Source: Alitta virens
Lineage: Eukaryota > Annelida > Polychaeta > Phyllodocida > Nereididae
Length of the DNA: 64,000 nucleotides
Direction of reading: 5' to 3'
Assembly (NCBI GenBank): GCA_932294295.1
Contig: OW028573.1
Span: 12,606,155-12,670,154 of the forward strand
The notes under the pieces were generated by a model that worked only from the letters and a program-made list of their open reading frames with translations, did no database searches and was not told where the DNA came from. Shown here piece by piece: positions 23,677-35,585 of the stretch. The translations under genes and the position numbers were made by a program. Within the stretch, counting starts at the first letter, position 1; each line of letters starts with the position of its first letter.

Positions 23677-26600
23677 GTATGTCTTCTCCTGGACACAAGC
23701 CGCAGACTTTCTGTCGATGATATTACTGTGTATTTTGCTTTAGTTATGAAATTGGAAGTGGTACACAACCATTGTGATAATGACAGGTCATGGAATACGT
23801 TTATACTATTCATTCTTTGACTGCTAGTCAGTTGTAGGATATGCATTGCACATATACAATGTCATTTTCCATGTTTGACAGCTTAGCAAACACTGTGTAA
23901 ATGGCATTGCAATGCATAACAAACCCCTATCACTGACCTCCCGAGATGTCCCCTATGATAGAGTGTCCATATTACAGACATTAGAATTGGACATCACTCT
24001 TATCTTGACCACAAGGGACACAATTGCATAGTACGAGATAAAGCAAAACTCTTACAAATTCCACCGTATTCCTGGGATGTATATACTGTGTCTGAATTGA
24101 TATATGTCCGACTAGTAATTCTATAGGTGCCATAGAAACTGTCCCTCTGGAGCAATTAGTATTATAAGGCCCTCTGGAGTGTTTGCGTTCTTGCCAGCAT
24201 AGGAATGCTGAGCATAGGAATGCTGGTTATGATATGATCTGTCTAGAGTTGATGCAGTCTTGTGTGTGCTGTTTTGATATCAATATCTACGATAGAACAT
24301 CAGCCTGAGACTGTTTTGTCTAGTTTGCTTGCTGCTTGCATGGTGATCCAATAGGAATGGTCATTTCTCACTAATACTGAAGAGTTACTAGAAAGATGTC
24401 CTCTGATTATTATGGTACTCCCCTTTGTTGATAGAGCAAATGCATTCCACTGGGAGAGATATACAATATGTCCTTTGCTATAATAATTACGAAGAATCGC
24501 TTTTTAATTTTCCATTTGACTTTGAGAACATGATGTCACAGTTGTGTTTGCATTCATTTAATGCTTCATTTCCTAAAGAAACATAACAATACAAGATAAC
24601 ATTGTAAATGCCTATTTGACATAATGAAGTTTAATCAAAACAGTTAAGCAGTTAAAGTTAGCTGTTTGTGATTGCAACAGTGTTGAAGATTACAGTATTG
24701 ACCAAGCAGTGGCTATAAAAACCCTCACGATACCACGGATGAAGAAGAAAAGTTTAAAAGACGATTCTGCATTCTTATTTCAATTACATCAAACATCAGG
24801 ATACAATACTTGGGATTTGGTGAATGAAGTTTGTGATGAACATGATATATGCGTATATAAGGTCCTGTTTGACGTATGCCATGAGTTATGTTATGGAAAT
24901 ATCAGACGCATTATGTCGCTTACATCAGTTCTAGTGCAAATGCAAATGTATTGGATAGATTGAGTCATCAAAAGCAATGCTTTCATTTGTGATCATGAAT
25001 TTACGGGAGCTTCCTATTACATTTCTTAAGCCCTTCAGAATATACACATGTAGAGTTATGGGAATGCCCAGTGAGCTAATCAGATTTGATGGCTTGGGAC
25101 TAGTCTCCATTCATAAGTAATAAGCTTTCCTGCATGGGTCTGCTTTGGTCAGCATTTGTCTGTTTTATATTGACTTAGGGGTCTGTTTAGAGGTCTGTCA
25201 GGGGAATGGGGCGTGTGGAGAGTTCGAATGAGCTAGCATGTCCATGGCTGTTTTTGAACGTGTTTTTCATTTCCGCTCAGTGGTCTAGCAATCTGGAGAT
25301 TTATTCTTGCCTGTGGTGCTCATGATGTTATTTTCAGATCCCCAGGTCTGCACTTAGGCCAATTAAAGAAGGGGTGAGTTCATGCACACTGCACATAGCT
25401 CCTGCACAGCCACAAGATGGGAGGGAGCCAAGAGAGCTATGGAGGGAGACTTCAAGTCATGTGGGCATTATGATAGTAGCAAATGCCAAAGCAGTCACTG
25501 ACCCATGGGAAGCTTCATGGGCTCTCCTGCAATGTTGTAGGTCAGATAGCTTCATCCCGTGCCATCTTATTATGTGCCAGGGAACCGTAAACGGAACTGC
25601 TTTCAAGGACATGTCAATAACTTTCTTCCAAAATCATGCAAACCTGTGCAAACGTCGAGTCAATACTATCATGTAATTTTTTGTTTAGGTGGTGTTTTAT
25701 AGTGCAATTGCATTATGGCACCCCGAACAGAATGCATTTCCAGTGACATTACACTGGGTTTTATTTTTTAGAATAATTTCACATTTGGCATTTATCCCTC
25801 TTGTAGAATCATGTAAGGAATGGTTATTGGAATAGTCGGTGTGCTAGGTCTAAGACACAGAAGCCAGAGAGTGAAGTGTCGCTCTGCAGTCTATTATCCA
25901 TGATTGAATGTCTTCTCTGGGACACGCCCTTTAGCTGCTTTCTTGTATTGTCGTCATAGAGGTTAGAATCCTGCCTTTTGGAAATCCCACAGTTCACATA
26001 CCAGATTCCCAGAAGAGCGAAATGCTACTCAACTCGATCTAGCCAATTATACGTGCAGTCTGGCAGCCTAGAGGGAAAAAAGTAGAAGAAAGGGAACCAT
26101 ATAATTTTCCCAAACAAATTGGGAGTGGGGCATTATATAGCCTTATGGAGATTGCTTGGTAATAGTGTGGGAGTCAGATGGTAGCAGGGACTGAAATGTG
26201 TTGCCTTCAGCCATGAAAAAGACTTCTTTTGGAGGCAAGTTTGTGCAACACATCAGCTTTTAAGGTGGTTGCCAAAGAGAGTGATCAGAACACAGTTCAA
26301 TAGCTGTGGCGTCTGCACCAGCGTCTGCACCAGGCGACCTGGCCATCAGTAACCAGGGCCTGGCCACGCCATCCCTCCATCTATTGAATGGTAGGCAGGA
26401 GGCATCGCTCAATCCAGCATGGTCTAGCAATTGTCTGTCTCTGCTTCAGGCATGGTGGTCACCATACCAGCCCAGTGTTCGTATTGCTGTGGCTACTGGC
26501 AAATTGTTTGGCTGAATTGTAGCCTGGATCACTCAGCCTGCTATTTGCTGTAAAATCCTGAATAGAAATGAATGATAATGCTGGTTTTCAAATATTCATT

Positions 26601-28206
26601 GGAATTTGGACATAAGGACATTGAATTATGGTTACAGATTGATTTTGTCTTGAGAGTTTTCTGAAAGAAAAAAAAAATCAAAATCTTTTTCTTTTTTCTT
26701 TGATGATTTGATAACACCATAAATTATTATATTATGTTTTCACCCTTAATTGGAATTGTGGGTTCATTCAAGCACATGTCCTACTTTAAACAATGATAGG
26801 CAAACTCCAGTTTACTACTGTTGTATTAACTCAATGATAACAGAGCTATGTCTGTGTGGATAACAGGATAAGCTATTTTTGTAAGTGACATGACATACAA
26901 TATGCGCTGACACAGTTCTTTGATATCAAGATCTTATGATATAATTTTCTGATTGATCTTTATTTGGGCCTATTTACTAGTGTTTAGCTCAACAGTAGTC
27001 AATGATGTGACCGATAATATTCAGGTATGGCCTAACTGTGATGTCATTTTGATAACCAGGCCACCTGGTAACCTTTGTTTTCTGAACAATAATAAAGGCT
27101 CACTGATAATCGTTCTGTTTCATATGTGTACATAGTTCAGTTGGGAAATATGAACAGGAGACTTGTTTTAAGGACTGTAAGGTATTTGTAATTTACAATT
27201 TCAAATATTTACAAAATTACAGTTGATAGATGCATGAAATGGGTGCTATGGTATTAGATATTAACTGGCTTGAATTCATAGATGATAATTTATTAGAATC
27301 AGTGAGGTTGAGGATGTCAGATTCGGTTTGACGTTAAATTCCATCCAGTGGCAATTTCCAGAAATTAGTCATTACTCTGTGATAATGTTGAATATGAACT
27401 CGTCAAATCAGTCTTTGTTACGAGCACTTGAATAACACTGAAGTTCAAAATCATTGAGACTTCCGTTAATCAGTATCAGTGTGACATTAATGTTGCAACG
27501 GGACAGGTAATATGCAACGTAATTATGTAATTACAGTTAATTAACTGGGCAAGGCATGGCGTCATTATGGCAATAACTGCCTCGGGCCCTTAAATGTAAT
27601 TGGCATCTTTTAGTTTTTGTTTATGAAGATGCGTTCCAGGCAACATGCTGTAGAGCACTGGCTGCTGTTGAGGTGCAACACTGAAGCTGCCAAGCAGAGA
27701 GTGTTCAGTGATGCTGCCGCTTGCAGGTGCTGCCCTCTCGTGTATTTCGAACGTTGTTCAGTGAAGTTGCTGGTTCCAAGTTATATCCCATCTTTGCCAA
27801 CTCGCTAAAGTTATTATTTGGTCATTATGTATCATGACATGTATTGATATATATGTTTCAGGTACTTTGATTGTTCTTATTAACCGATTATTAAAAATGA
27901 AAATAAAAAAGAAAAGGTTGTTAACCATAGGCATATATTTGAATGTTACTTTTAAATAGTTTTGTGCTAATATTCTAAACCAGTAAACTTTATGAACTCC
28001 AAATTGAACCCTGCTGGGTACAGAAGTTTTATAATGCTTCCCATTTCTATCTTCCCAAAACTCCTAGATGATGGACAACCTCCATCAGAACTTGACAACA
28101 CCTTCAAGTTTCTGGAGAGATACTTCTAAAGTTTAATATAGAAAAAATACATAAGCTTTATAATGCTATGTGTCTAACCTAATGACCTTTGCAGTGTGTA
28201 ACCATG
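23677..28206 (+). other. PDE4: PDE4 intron 5' of the UCR1 exon
   Basis: A+T-rich intronic DNA. Open frames at 24709-24963, 25374-25676 and 26306-26515 lack a consistent start, donor and phase, and I do not accept them. A 16-base direct duplication (GCATAGGAATGCTG core) lies at about 24198-24227. Otherwise nothing stands out. Confidence 0.65.
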
Positions 28207-29170
28207 TCATTCAATGAGGCCATGACAGAAATTGCCCTTCTGTGATGTTGTCAGGCTGTGCCACTACATTCATGGACTACGGTGTAGTGTGATGTAGTCA
28301 GGCTGTGCCACTACATTCATGGACTACAGTGTAGTGTGATGTAGTCAGGCTGTGCCACTACATTCATGGACTAAGGTGTAGTGTGATGTAGTCAGGCTGT
28401 GCCACTACATTCATGGACTACGGTGTAGTGTGATGTAGTCAGGCTGTGCCACTACATTCATGGACTACGGTGTAGATGTTTCCATGATAGAAATTGCCCT
28501 TCTGTGATGTTGTCAGGCTGTGCCACTACATTCATGGCCAACGGTGTAGTGTGATGTAGTCAGGCTGTGCCACGACATTCATGGACTATGGTGTAGATGT
28601 TTACATGATAGAAATTGCCCTTCTGTGATGTTGTCAGGCTGTGCCACTACATTCATGGCCAACGTTGTAGTGTGATGTAGTCAGGTTGTGCCACGACATT
28701 CATGGACTATGGTGTAGATGTTTACATGATAGAAATTGCCCTTCTGTGATGTTGTCAGGCTGTGCCACTACATTCATGGACTACGGTGTAGATGTTTACA
28801 TGATAGAAATTGCCCTTCTGTGATGTTGTCAGGCTGTGCCACTACATTCATGGACTACGGTGTAGATGTTTACATGATAGAAATTGCCCTTCTGTGATGT
28901 TGTCAGGCTGTGCCACTACATTCATGGACTAGGGTGTAGATGTTTACATGATAGAAATTGCCCTTCTGTGATGTTGTCAGGCTGTGCCACTACATTCATG
29001 GACTACGGTGTAGATGTTTACATGATAGAAATTGCCCTTCTGTGATGTTGTCAGGCTGTGCCACAACATTCATGGACTATGGTGTAGATGTTAACATGAT
29101 AGAAATTGCCCTTCTGTGATGTTGTCAGGCTGTGCCACTACATTCATGGACTACGGTGTAGATGTTTACT
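28207..29170. repeat. Mosaic minisatellite of 47- and 74-base units beside the UCR1 exon
   Basis: Unit starts (GGTGTAG) fall at 28281, 28328, 28375, 28422, 28469, 28543, 28590, 28664, 28711, 28785, 28859, 28933, 29007, 29081 and 29155. The spacing is always 47 or 74. The long unit is the short one plus a 27-base insert (ATGTTTACATGATAGAAATT...) after GGTGTAG. Order: a diverged long unit, four short, long, short, long, short, then six long and a partial one. The array ends only about 24 bases before the exon at 29194, so the last unit borders the branch point and polypyrimidine tract. Confidence 0.95.
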
Positions 29171-29193
29171 TATGTCCTTTTCTTCTGTTGTAG

Positions 29194-29373
29194 TTTTGAC
29201 GTGGAGAATGGGCCGTCACCGAGCCGGAGTCCATTGGATGGGGCCAGTCCGTCTTCGGGGCTGGTCCTACAAAACTTACCGCAGAGACGAGAGTCCTTCC
29301 TTTATCGCTCTGACAGCGACTTCGAATTATCGCCAAAATCACTTTCCCGAAACTCGTCTCTCACCAGCGAACT
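29194..29373 (+). CDS. PDE4: PDE4 exon: UCR1, first part, with PKA site
   Basis: Encodes the first half of upstream conserved region 1, from FDVENG to SRNSSLTSE (residues 140-198 counted from exon A). It contains RSPLDG, the PKA phosphorylation motif QRRESF (Ser 173) and the signature [20 protein letters not shown], near-identical to PDE4 of other animals. In PDE4 long forms, PKA phosphorylation of this Ser activates the enzyme and UCR1 pairs with UCR2 to restrain the catalytic site. Acceptor TTGTTGTAG|T and donor ACT|GTGAGT are clear. The exon starts with one codon base and ends with two (CT), completed to Leu by A at 47523. Confidence 0.97.
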
Positions 29374-31298
29374 GTGAGTACTCAGGTTTTTTTTAGTATT
29401 CCAATTGTTCGTTATTTTACACGCAGGTGGTATGTGTCAATTGGAGTCGAAGCAGTGCGTCTTCCTTCCTTAGCCAATTTAGAAAATTATTAAACCAGAT
29501 GAACCACACAAAAAGGCATTCTAGGAAACGCCTACTTCATAAACGGCAAACTTTGGAAACGCTCCGATTAATGGACGCAACTTAAAAGCCCAAGGAAGGA
29601 AGTAGCAATATGCGTTACAAAAATCAGAAATATGAAATGATACATTACTCACAAGCAAGTGAAATTGATTTTCTAGGAGTTATTTGTTGTATTTCTGTAA
29701 ATTTTATGTTAACGTTTTGTATTCAATCGCCAATATATGATGAACCCGCCATATGAGAACCGTGTGCAGTAGAAATGTTTCACCAAGTTTTGCTGTTTTA
29801 TTTACATTTTGCCTTCTGTCAATGAATGTTAAATTCATTTCAGGTGCATTTGAATTTCCTATATGTTTATACTTAATTTTCAGTACTTTTGCACAGTGTA
29901 TATATTGCAAAATAATTCTATGTCGAAACGTAATTGCATTGCCTTGTTCAGTAGATATAGTATTGTATGTATGCTTGGTATGTTGAAATGGGGTGAGTAT
30001 TGTTATTTTTGTTAGGCAATCTTGCATCTTTTCTTCCTGTGCAAGCAGATAAGTCGAGAGATGCGCGTGGAATAGTTGTAAGGTCACAAGTCAACACTGG
30101 CTCAAAGTGCCCCCTGTAAAAAATGTCAGGGGTGTGCTGAAGTAGACTGCATAGACCAAGCAGCTCACACGTAGGATTTGTGTATATATATAGAATGCAG
30201 GGAGACTGTGCTAGTGTATAACTAGTGCACAGCTGCTCTGGTAGTCGTGGATGACTGGTGATCAGTCGTTGACAACTCGTGGAGGTGCGCAATTTTACAT
30301 TGACGCACCCAAGTGGTGCAGTACATTATTAATCTGACATGAGCTTCATACAAGGCGTAGGAGTGCATGCATCAATGGTTGACAAGCAGAGAGACACAGC
30401 TTTCTCGTATCCATGGCTGTAAACAACGTCAGCAGCAGCAGCAGCAGCAGCAGTAGCATCTGCATCATCTCATCCTCACCATCCTTATACCACTGACAAA
30501 CCTCGGAGCAAGCATATTGGCTGGGATTATCGCCTCTTGATCATTTTGTAGCTTGACTAGCAAGGACGATTTGACCACAATCAATAAGCCGCTTAAGGAG
30601 CTGCTGCTTATACTGCTGCTGCTGCAGGATGATGATGCTGTGCTCTACAGATGCTGGACTTCTTGCATCTTGGCTGCAACCCGGTCTTCCTGTCTGCCAT
30701 GGACGAATTAATCAGATGAACTCATTCGGGACAGTCAGAGCTGATCAATGCATCTAATGACATGTGATTATGCAGGCGCAGCCTAAGCTGTAAGATGTGA
30801 ACTCCGCATGTAATCATTACTGCATGTTTTGTATTCGACAATAGCATTTTTTGCGGATGCACGTTGCTGAGATTTCTCCTCACCACGAACTGAGGTGATA
30901 CTACACGACATTTGCCTTAGGGTGGAATATTGTTCATCTATGCTGCAGTTCCATGTACTATCAGTACTATAGGAGCTTACCTAACAAGACATCTTGTTTA
31001 TGAAATGCATCCCTGGCTTATCTATGGCCAAGCAGTTTGATCGGATTGCCATCGGAGGACACTATTTTGCTGCCAGCAGTATTGACACGATTCCTACAAC
31101 GTCGCTGTTGCTGAAGCAGGCATGAGATGCGACTCGCTGGCTATGCATTGTCTCACAGCGTCCTCTCTGGCCTGAATCCTTATAAGTGAGAACTTGTCAG
31201 GACTCTTGGGAGAAAGACAATAAGCGCCAGAAGAAGAAACTGCTGCAGCATCATCATCACCATCAGCCTCAGCAGCCCAGAGGTGTTGGTCACCCTGC
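29374..31298 (+). other. PDE4: PDE4 intron segment, UCR1 exon to candidate exon C
   Basis: A+T-rich intron with a CAG tract (30429-30453) and a CTG tract near 30601-30627. Overlapping frames on both strands at 29704-30292 look like chance in A+T-rich DNA. A TATA-like TATAAGT at 31181-31187 lies 118 bases before the ATG of candidate exon C and could be its promoter. Confidence 0.6.
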
Positions 31299-31645
31299 AT
31301 GGTGCCAGACAGGAATGCTCGGTGGTCATCTAGCATGCTGGCTCACTCTGGTCCTTCGGAAGGGAGGCATGGCCAGAAGAGCCTGTCCACTTCCAACCAT
31401 CACATTGACAATATGACCCTACAGACCAATATCCGTCATCAACGGTCATTCACTGGCCCTGTGTTGGACTCCACTGCCTATCCTTGGACATCAGACGTGA
31501 CGCTGACCATCTCAAGGGGCAACCTGTCCACCTCAGCATTGGACAAGGTGGCATCTGCTCCTGTAACTCCCATCTGGGACAGGAACAACAGCAGGAGTCC
31601 TTCCCCCAGGATATCTCGGTCACACAGGGCTCGCAGCCCAGTTCC
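31299..31645 (+). CDS. PDE4: PDE4 candidate alternative first exon C (UCR1-split form)
   Basis: A 115-codon ATG frame, opened by an in-frame TAA at 31221, runs to a donor TTCC|GTAAGC and leaves two bases (CC). The only downstream exon of matching phase is 47523: CC|A gives Pro, then [12 protein letters not shown]. The protein is polar and Ser/Arg-rich, ending in an SP/SR-rich stretch (SRSPSPRISRSHRARSP), like many PDE4 N-termini. Because it lies 3' of the first UCR1 exon, its product would lack the RRES PKA site and the SDSDFELSP signature but keep the second half of UCR1. Another start (Met 13, at 31335) is possible. Open frame, composition, donor and phase agree; no homologue is recognised. 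Confidence 0.5.
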
Positions 31646-34600
31646 GTAAGCATTGGATCGTTGTTGTTGTTTTTTTTTTTCGTTTTTTAGCTAAATATAA
31701 TCAGCCACTTTGTAGTTTAACATCTTGACAGGCGGAGTTACATTCTTTAATCTAAGGTAAGTTATACAATTTTAAGTTGTACTTAGTCAGGAACCTGACC
31801 AATAACTTCAAACAAGGTAAGTAAGAATCGGAGCTTGCCACCAGAGTCATATATTATGCACCTGGGCTCTTGAGTATACGTGGATTTAGCCATTGCTGAG
31901 ATTACACAGCACGCGTCCTATAACCTTGGCAGCTCGTGTACTCCAGCCAAGAGAAATACTTGGTGAACTTTCAACAACCAGACCACAACAAGCAATATTC
32001 TTGGTTCAGCGAGTTATAGTTGTACCACAGATCGACTAGGCTCATCAAAAACTGATCGACTTCAGAGTTCTAGCTCTACATCAGTAACAAGCTCAACGCA
32101 ACTGATTCAGGTGAACGCCTGACACTAAACAAACATCCAGTCACCTAAAATGGAAAGGATGTTGTGCAACCAACATCATCTGTTGGCTGACCAACATTAA
32201 GCGAGGTGAAACTGCACTGTGGGCAATAATTCACAGACGCCGATTTGCTAGTCCGCCAGATGGTAGCAATTTATGTGTTGACCTACAAGTAATATTTATA
32301 TTTGTGTGCCGTGCAAAACAAATGATCTTCAATTACCGAAAGTTTATATGCTTTGTGTCATGATGCTTGGTGTCCATCGCCTAATCTGGTGTCATTAGAT
32401 ATGCAGTTCGTGCAGGAAAAGATGATAAGGTAGAAAATGCTGACTCAGCCGTTTCTCCTGATGACCTCAATTTACAAGCTACTAACCATGAAACGATTTT
32501 GTGGTTCATATACTTTTTTTATATAGTGAAGATATCAGAAGAATATGTCCACGGATAACCATCTGTAATGCCATACCTCATTTATTAGTGTATGAAATGT
32601 GCTTATTATTATTGTAGACAGGATCTATATGTTTTGATCAATCACTCAGTCTTTTTTACCAGTCACCTTTGGCATCTATAGAAGTAGCTTAAAAAAGAGC
32701 AGGAGGTCTTGGAGACGACAGTCCTGACATTTAAGGAGACTTACGTAACAGTGACTCAATTCTGTCGTAGCTGAGACCAACAGTAGTGAATTGCCAGCTT
32801 TATTTAAACTGAGGGAGATTTGCGATTGGGAATAGCAGCAGGTAGCTGAGGGCGATGACTGGTTGAAATCTATGAAATGTCACGAGAGGAGATAAAGGGA
32901 TGGGGTCCATCACTTTCGCCACATCGTTTTCACCTATCAAAGCCAGATGGATGCAGACTGCAGCTTGCGTCATTTCATTAACGGAGCCAGGGCGCTGAAA
33001 TGCTGCAAGTCTTAGACGGTTTCCGCTTCCTCCTGCTTAGAATGTCAAAGAGTGCTGAGACTGCCTGAGATTGCCTTGCATTGCAGGTGCTACCCTGTCT
33101 ATACAATACCTCAGCTTGATGGGCCCAAGTGCAAATTGATGGCAAATGTAGCAGCAGCAGCAGCTTCGTCAGTAGCAGTCTAGAGCTAGACCCTGTTGCC
33201 TTCGTATAGAGTATTGTGTTGTGTTTTTCAGTCACAAGCAGAAAAAAGAGGAAGCAGCTTTAAAGAAACGGGGTATAAGCAAGCTAGCTTGGTCCGCGGG
33301 TGCTAGCTTGACGTGCTTGACGGGGTGGCTATGCTGCTAGCCTTAGAATTGTTGCATTGACGTCAGAGAGGGGCTGCTGACGTTGCTACCCCGCTACTAC
33401 TGCTGCTGCTGCTGCTGCTGCTGGTGGTGGTGGTGGTGGTGCTGCTGCAGGCGATGGCTGCAGTTCTGCTGGATCCATGCTAGTGGCAGCAGCCTTTATG
33501 TGTACCAATGCCAGCATGGCTGTGTTTCCGGGTTGATGGAGGTTCAAGGCCACCAGCCAACGCTAGATCATCATATTCATCATTGGTCAGTTGCTGCTGC
33601 TGCTGCGGGCTGTCATGGCGGCCATCACCTCCTCCTTCTCCTCCGCCTCCTCCTCCTCCTCCGACAGTCCCCTCATTGATTGTTAATTTGTCATCATCAG
33701 ACAGGGGTATGGAACGGGCTCATACTTACCACAACGAGCTCCAGCATCTTGTACGTATAATGGGTCGCCCGGCTCAAGGTGATCTTGCATTTACCCTTGC
33801 ACGTTCCTCTGATATCGCTCACCAAGCCTCCCCTTCAATATTGATTGGTTATTGACTGCTCCATACCCTAGATGCCTTTAGCCCATAGCAAATGCACTCC
33901 ATAGAACTAGTTCGCTTATTTACTCCAACTCAGCAAAAATCAGTGTGGACCATAGTGTCTATTTTACCCATTTAGGTTTATTCTAGGCTATTTTCTCAAC
34001 TAGGAACTACACGTTTATTAGATTAGAATTTGTTTTAAAACTCACGAATCCACTAACCGAATTTCATAATCATTATCTCGGTAGACCTAGTCTGGTATAT
34101 TATTCTGTGTTCAACAACAAAGAGTATCGATCAGTAACGTCATAGACAATGGCAAGAACAATCGACAATAGGGAGACATCCGAATCAGATTGTTTAATTA
34201 TGCCAGCGTGCTTCTCTTCATCTATTGATTTCCTACTTTCACAAGTATGTTGTCAACTAGTGTTATAAATGAAGTATGAATCTACTGCATAAAAACTCAC
34301 TGCAGTTGTATAATGTCATTCTGTGACGCACGTTGTTATTTCTAGGAGCCTAGAATATTGATTTTCTTCTTTAGGTCAGCTCACGAATATCAGTGTAGCA
34401 AATTCATTTCTGTGTTTGGAGAGTCATCTTTCAATGTAGGAAATAAGAAATAGGCTCCCTGTTCTGTTGAGTCCCTACTGATATATGATGGGACACGTTT
34501 TTCTGCTGCTCGAGACAGTCTACATATTTCCTTAATATATTATGATAAACCTTCACAAAATAACAATAACATTATTAACGTTAGGTTTGCATTCGATGGA

Positions 34601-35540
34601 AACGCATAGTATTTTGATGTAGAAATATGACAGTCATTTCGGGTAAATAAGCATGATAAGATTTAGACAGGCTAACTCCTGTGAGTTGCATGATAGCACA
34701 TCATCCTGTATTCATTACCTAATTGCATTATGTGTAGAATTATGACAAGGCGAAGGCCTGTGACATTAACTGGAAATATATTGTGGTTGGAAAACACTAA
34801 CTTGTGTTGTGGATAAAAAGCTGAAGATCTCGTTCTACATTTATTGTTGGTACAGCTGTGTATGATGCTACACAAAGCTCAGTTTGATGCTTTATGGTGA
34901 TGTAACCTAGGGAAATATTGATTGGTTAATGCATCTGTGTTTATTGTTTATACTGAGGACAACGTTACAATAAATGCCTAAATCATGTGATGGCCATGTT
35001 CAATTGTTTCTGGTTAAGCAAAATGCCTGTTAGTATAACCATTAGCTTGTCAGACAATGATATTGATACATATTGTACTTAAGCCGTGCAAAGACCAGAG
35101 AACCCCATTTGAAGGGGGGTTCGAATGCTCCCTTGAAGCATACTTCTAACTAAAGGTCGCTGTCAGTTTTTCTGCCGCTAAAAATCAGAGAATATACTGA
35201 GGAAAATGCTGTATGTTATTTGTGGTCTCAAGGTAAGCCTAGATGCTCGTTATGCGCTCCAAAGAGCCCTGTCTAACCTCATATATATATATATATTTAC
35301 CGTGCTTCTGGCGATCTGTATATTGCCTTACACTTGCTAATTGTCAACATACCCATGAAGCGTACTGGCCATACTCATAAATTACATGTCATTGTTTCAT
35401 TGATGATATTGTATGTAAATCTCAGGTGCATCGGTGCTGCCTGGAATCTCTTTACATTGGCGAACGTTTAATATACACCCTCATTGGACAGCTGGATGGA
35501 ATCCCTGTGGCATTTTTCTAAATCAAGCATCACACAGTTG
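31646..35540 (+). other. PDE4: PDE4 intron segment with trinucleotide tracts
   Basis: Intronic. It contains a (CTG)7(GTG)6 tract at about 33400-33450, a CTG then CCTCCT-rich tract at about 33591-33662, an AT dinucleotide run near 35281-35296 and a perfect CRE at 33358-33365. A frame at 33508-33855 is driven by the triplet repeats; its donor (CTT|GTACGT) is in the wrong phase for the UCR1 exon, so I do not call it. Confidence 0.6.
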
Positions 35541-35585
35541 TGGGTTCGATTCGTTTCATTCATTAAGTGAAACGAATCGAACCCA
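35541..35585. repeat. Perfect 18-base inverted repeat (hairpin)
   Basis: TGGGTTCGATTCGTTTCA (35541-35558) is followed after a 9-base loop by its exact reverse complement (35568-35585). The left arm begins with GGGTTCGATTC, close to a tRNA B box. It could be a fold-back remnant of a SINE or DNA transposon, or a structured RNA element in the intron. Function unknown. Confidence 0.9.

Noticed and set aside
28207..29170. CRISPR-like array
   Set aside because: Regular spacing comes from full-length tandem units with no unique spacers, in a eukaryotic intron.
29704..30292. Minus-strand frames of 127 and 114 codons
   Set aside because: Overlapping frames in A+T-rich intron without splice context, domain or repeat support.
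33508..33855. Frame with Cys-run and poly-Pro, with a donor CTT|GTACGT that could make a supershort form
   Set aside because: Open frame is driven by triplet repeats; the phase-0 donor fits only the exon at 61842 and would require skipping three intervening exons.
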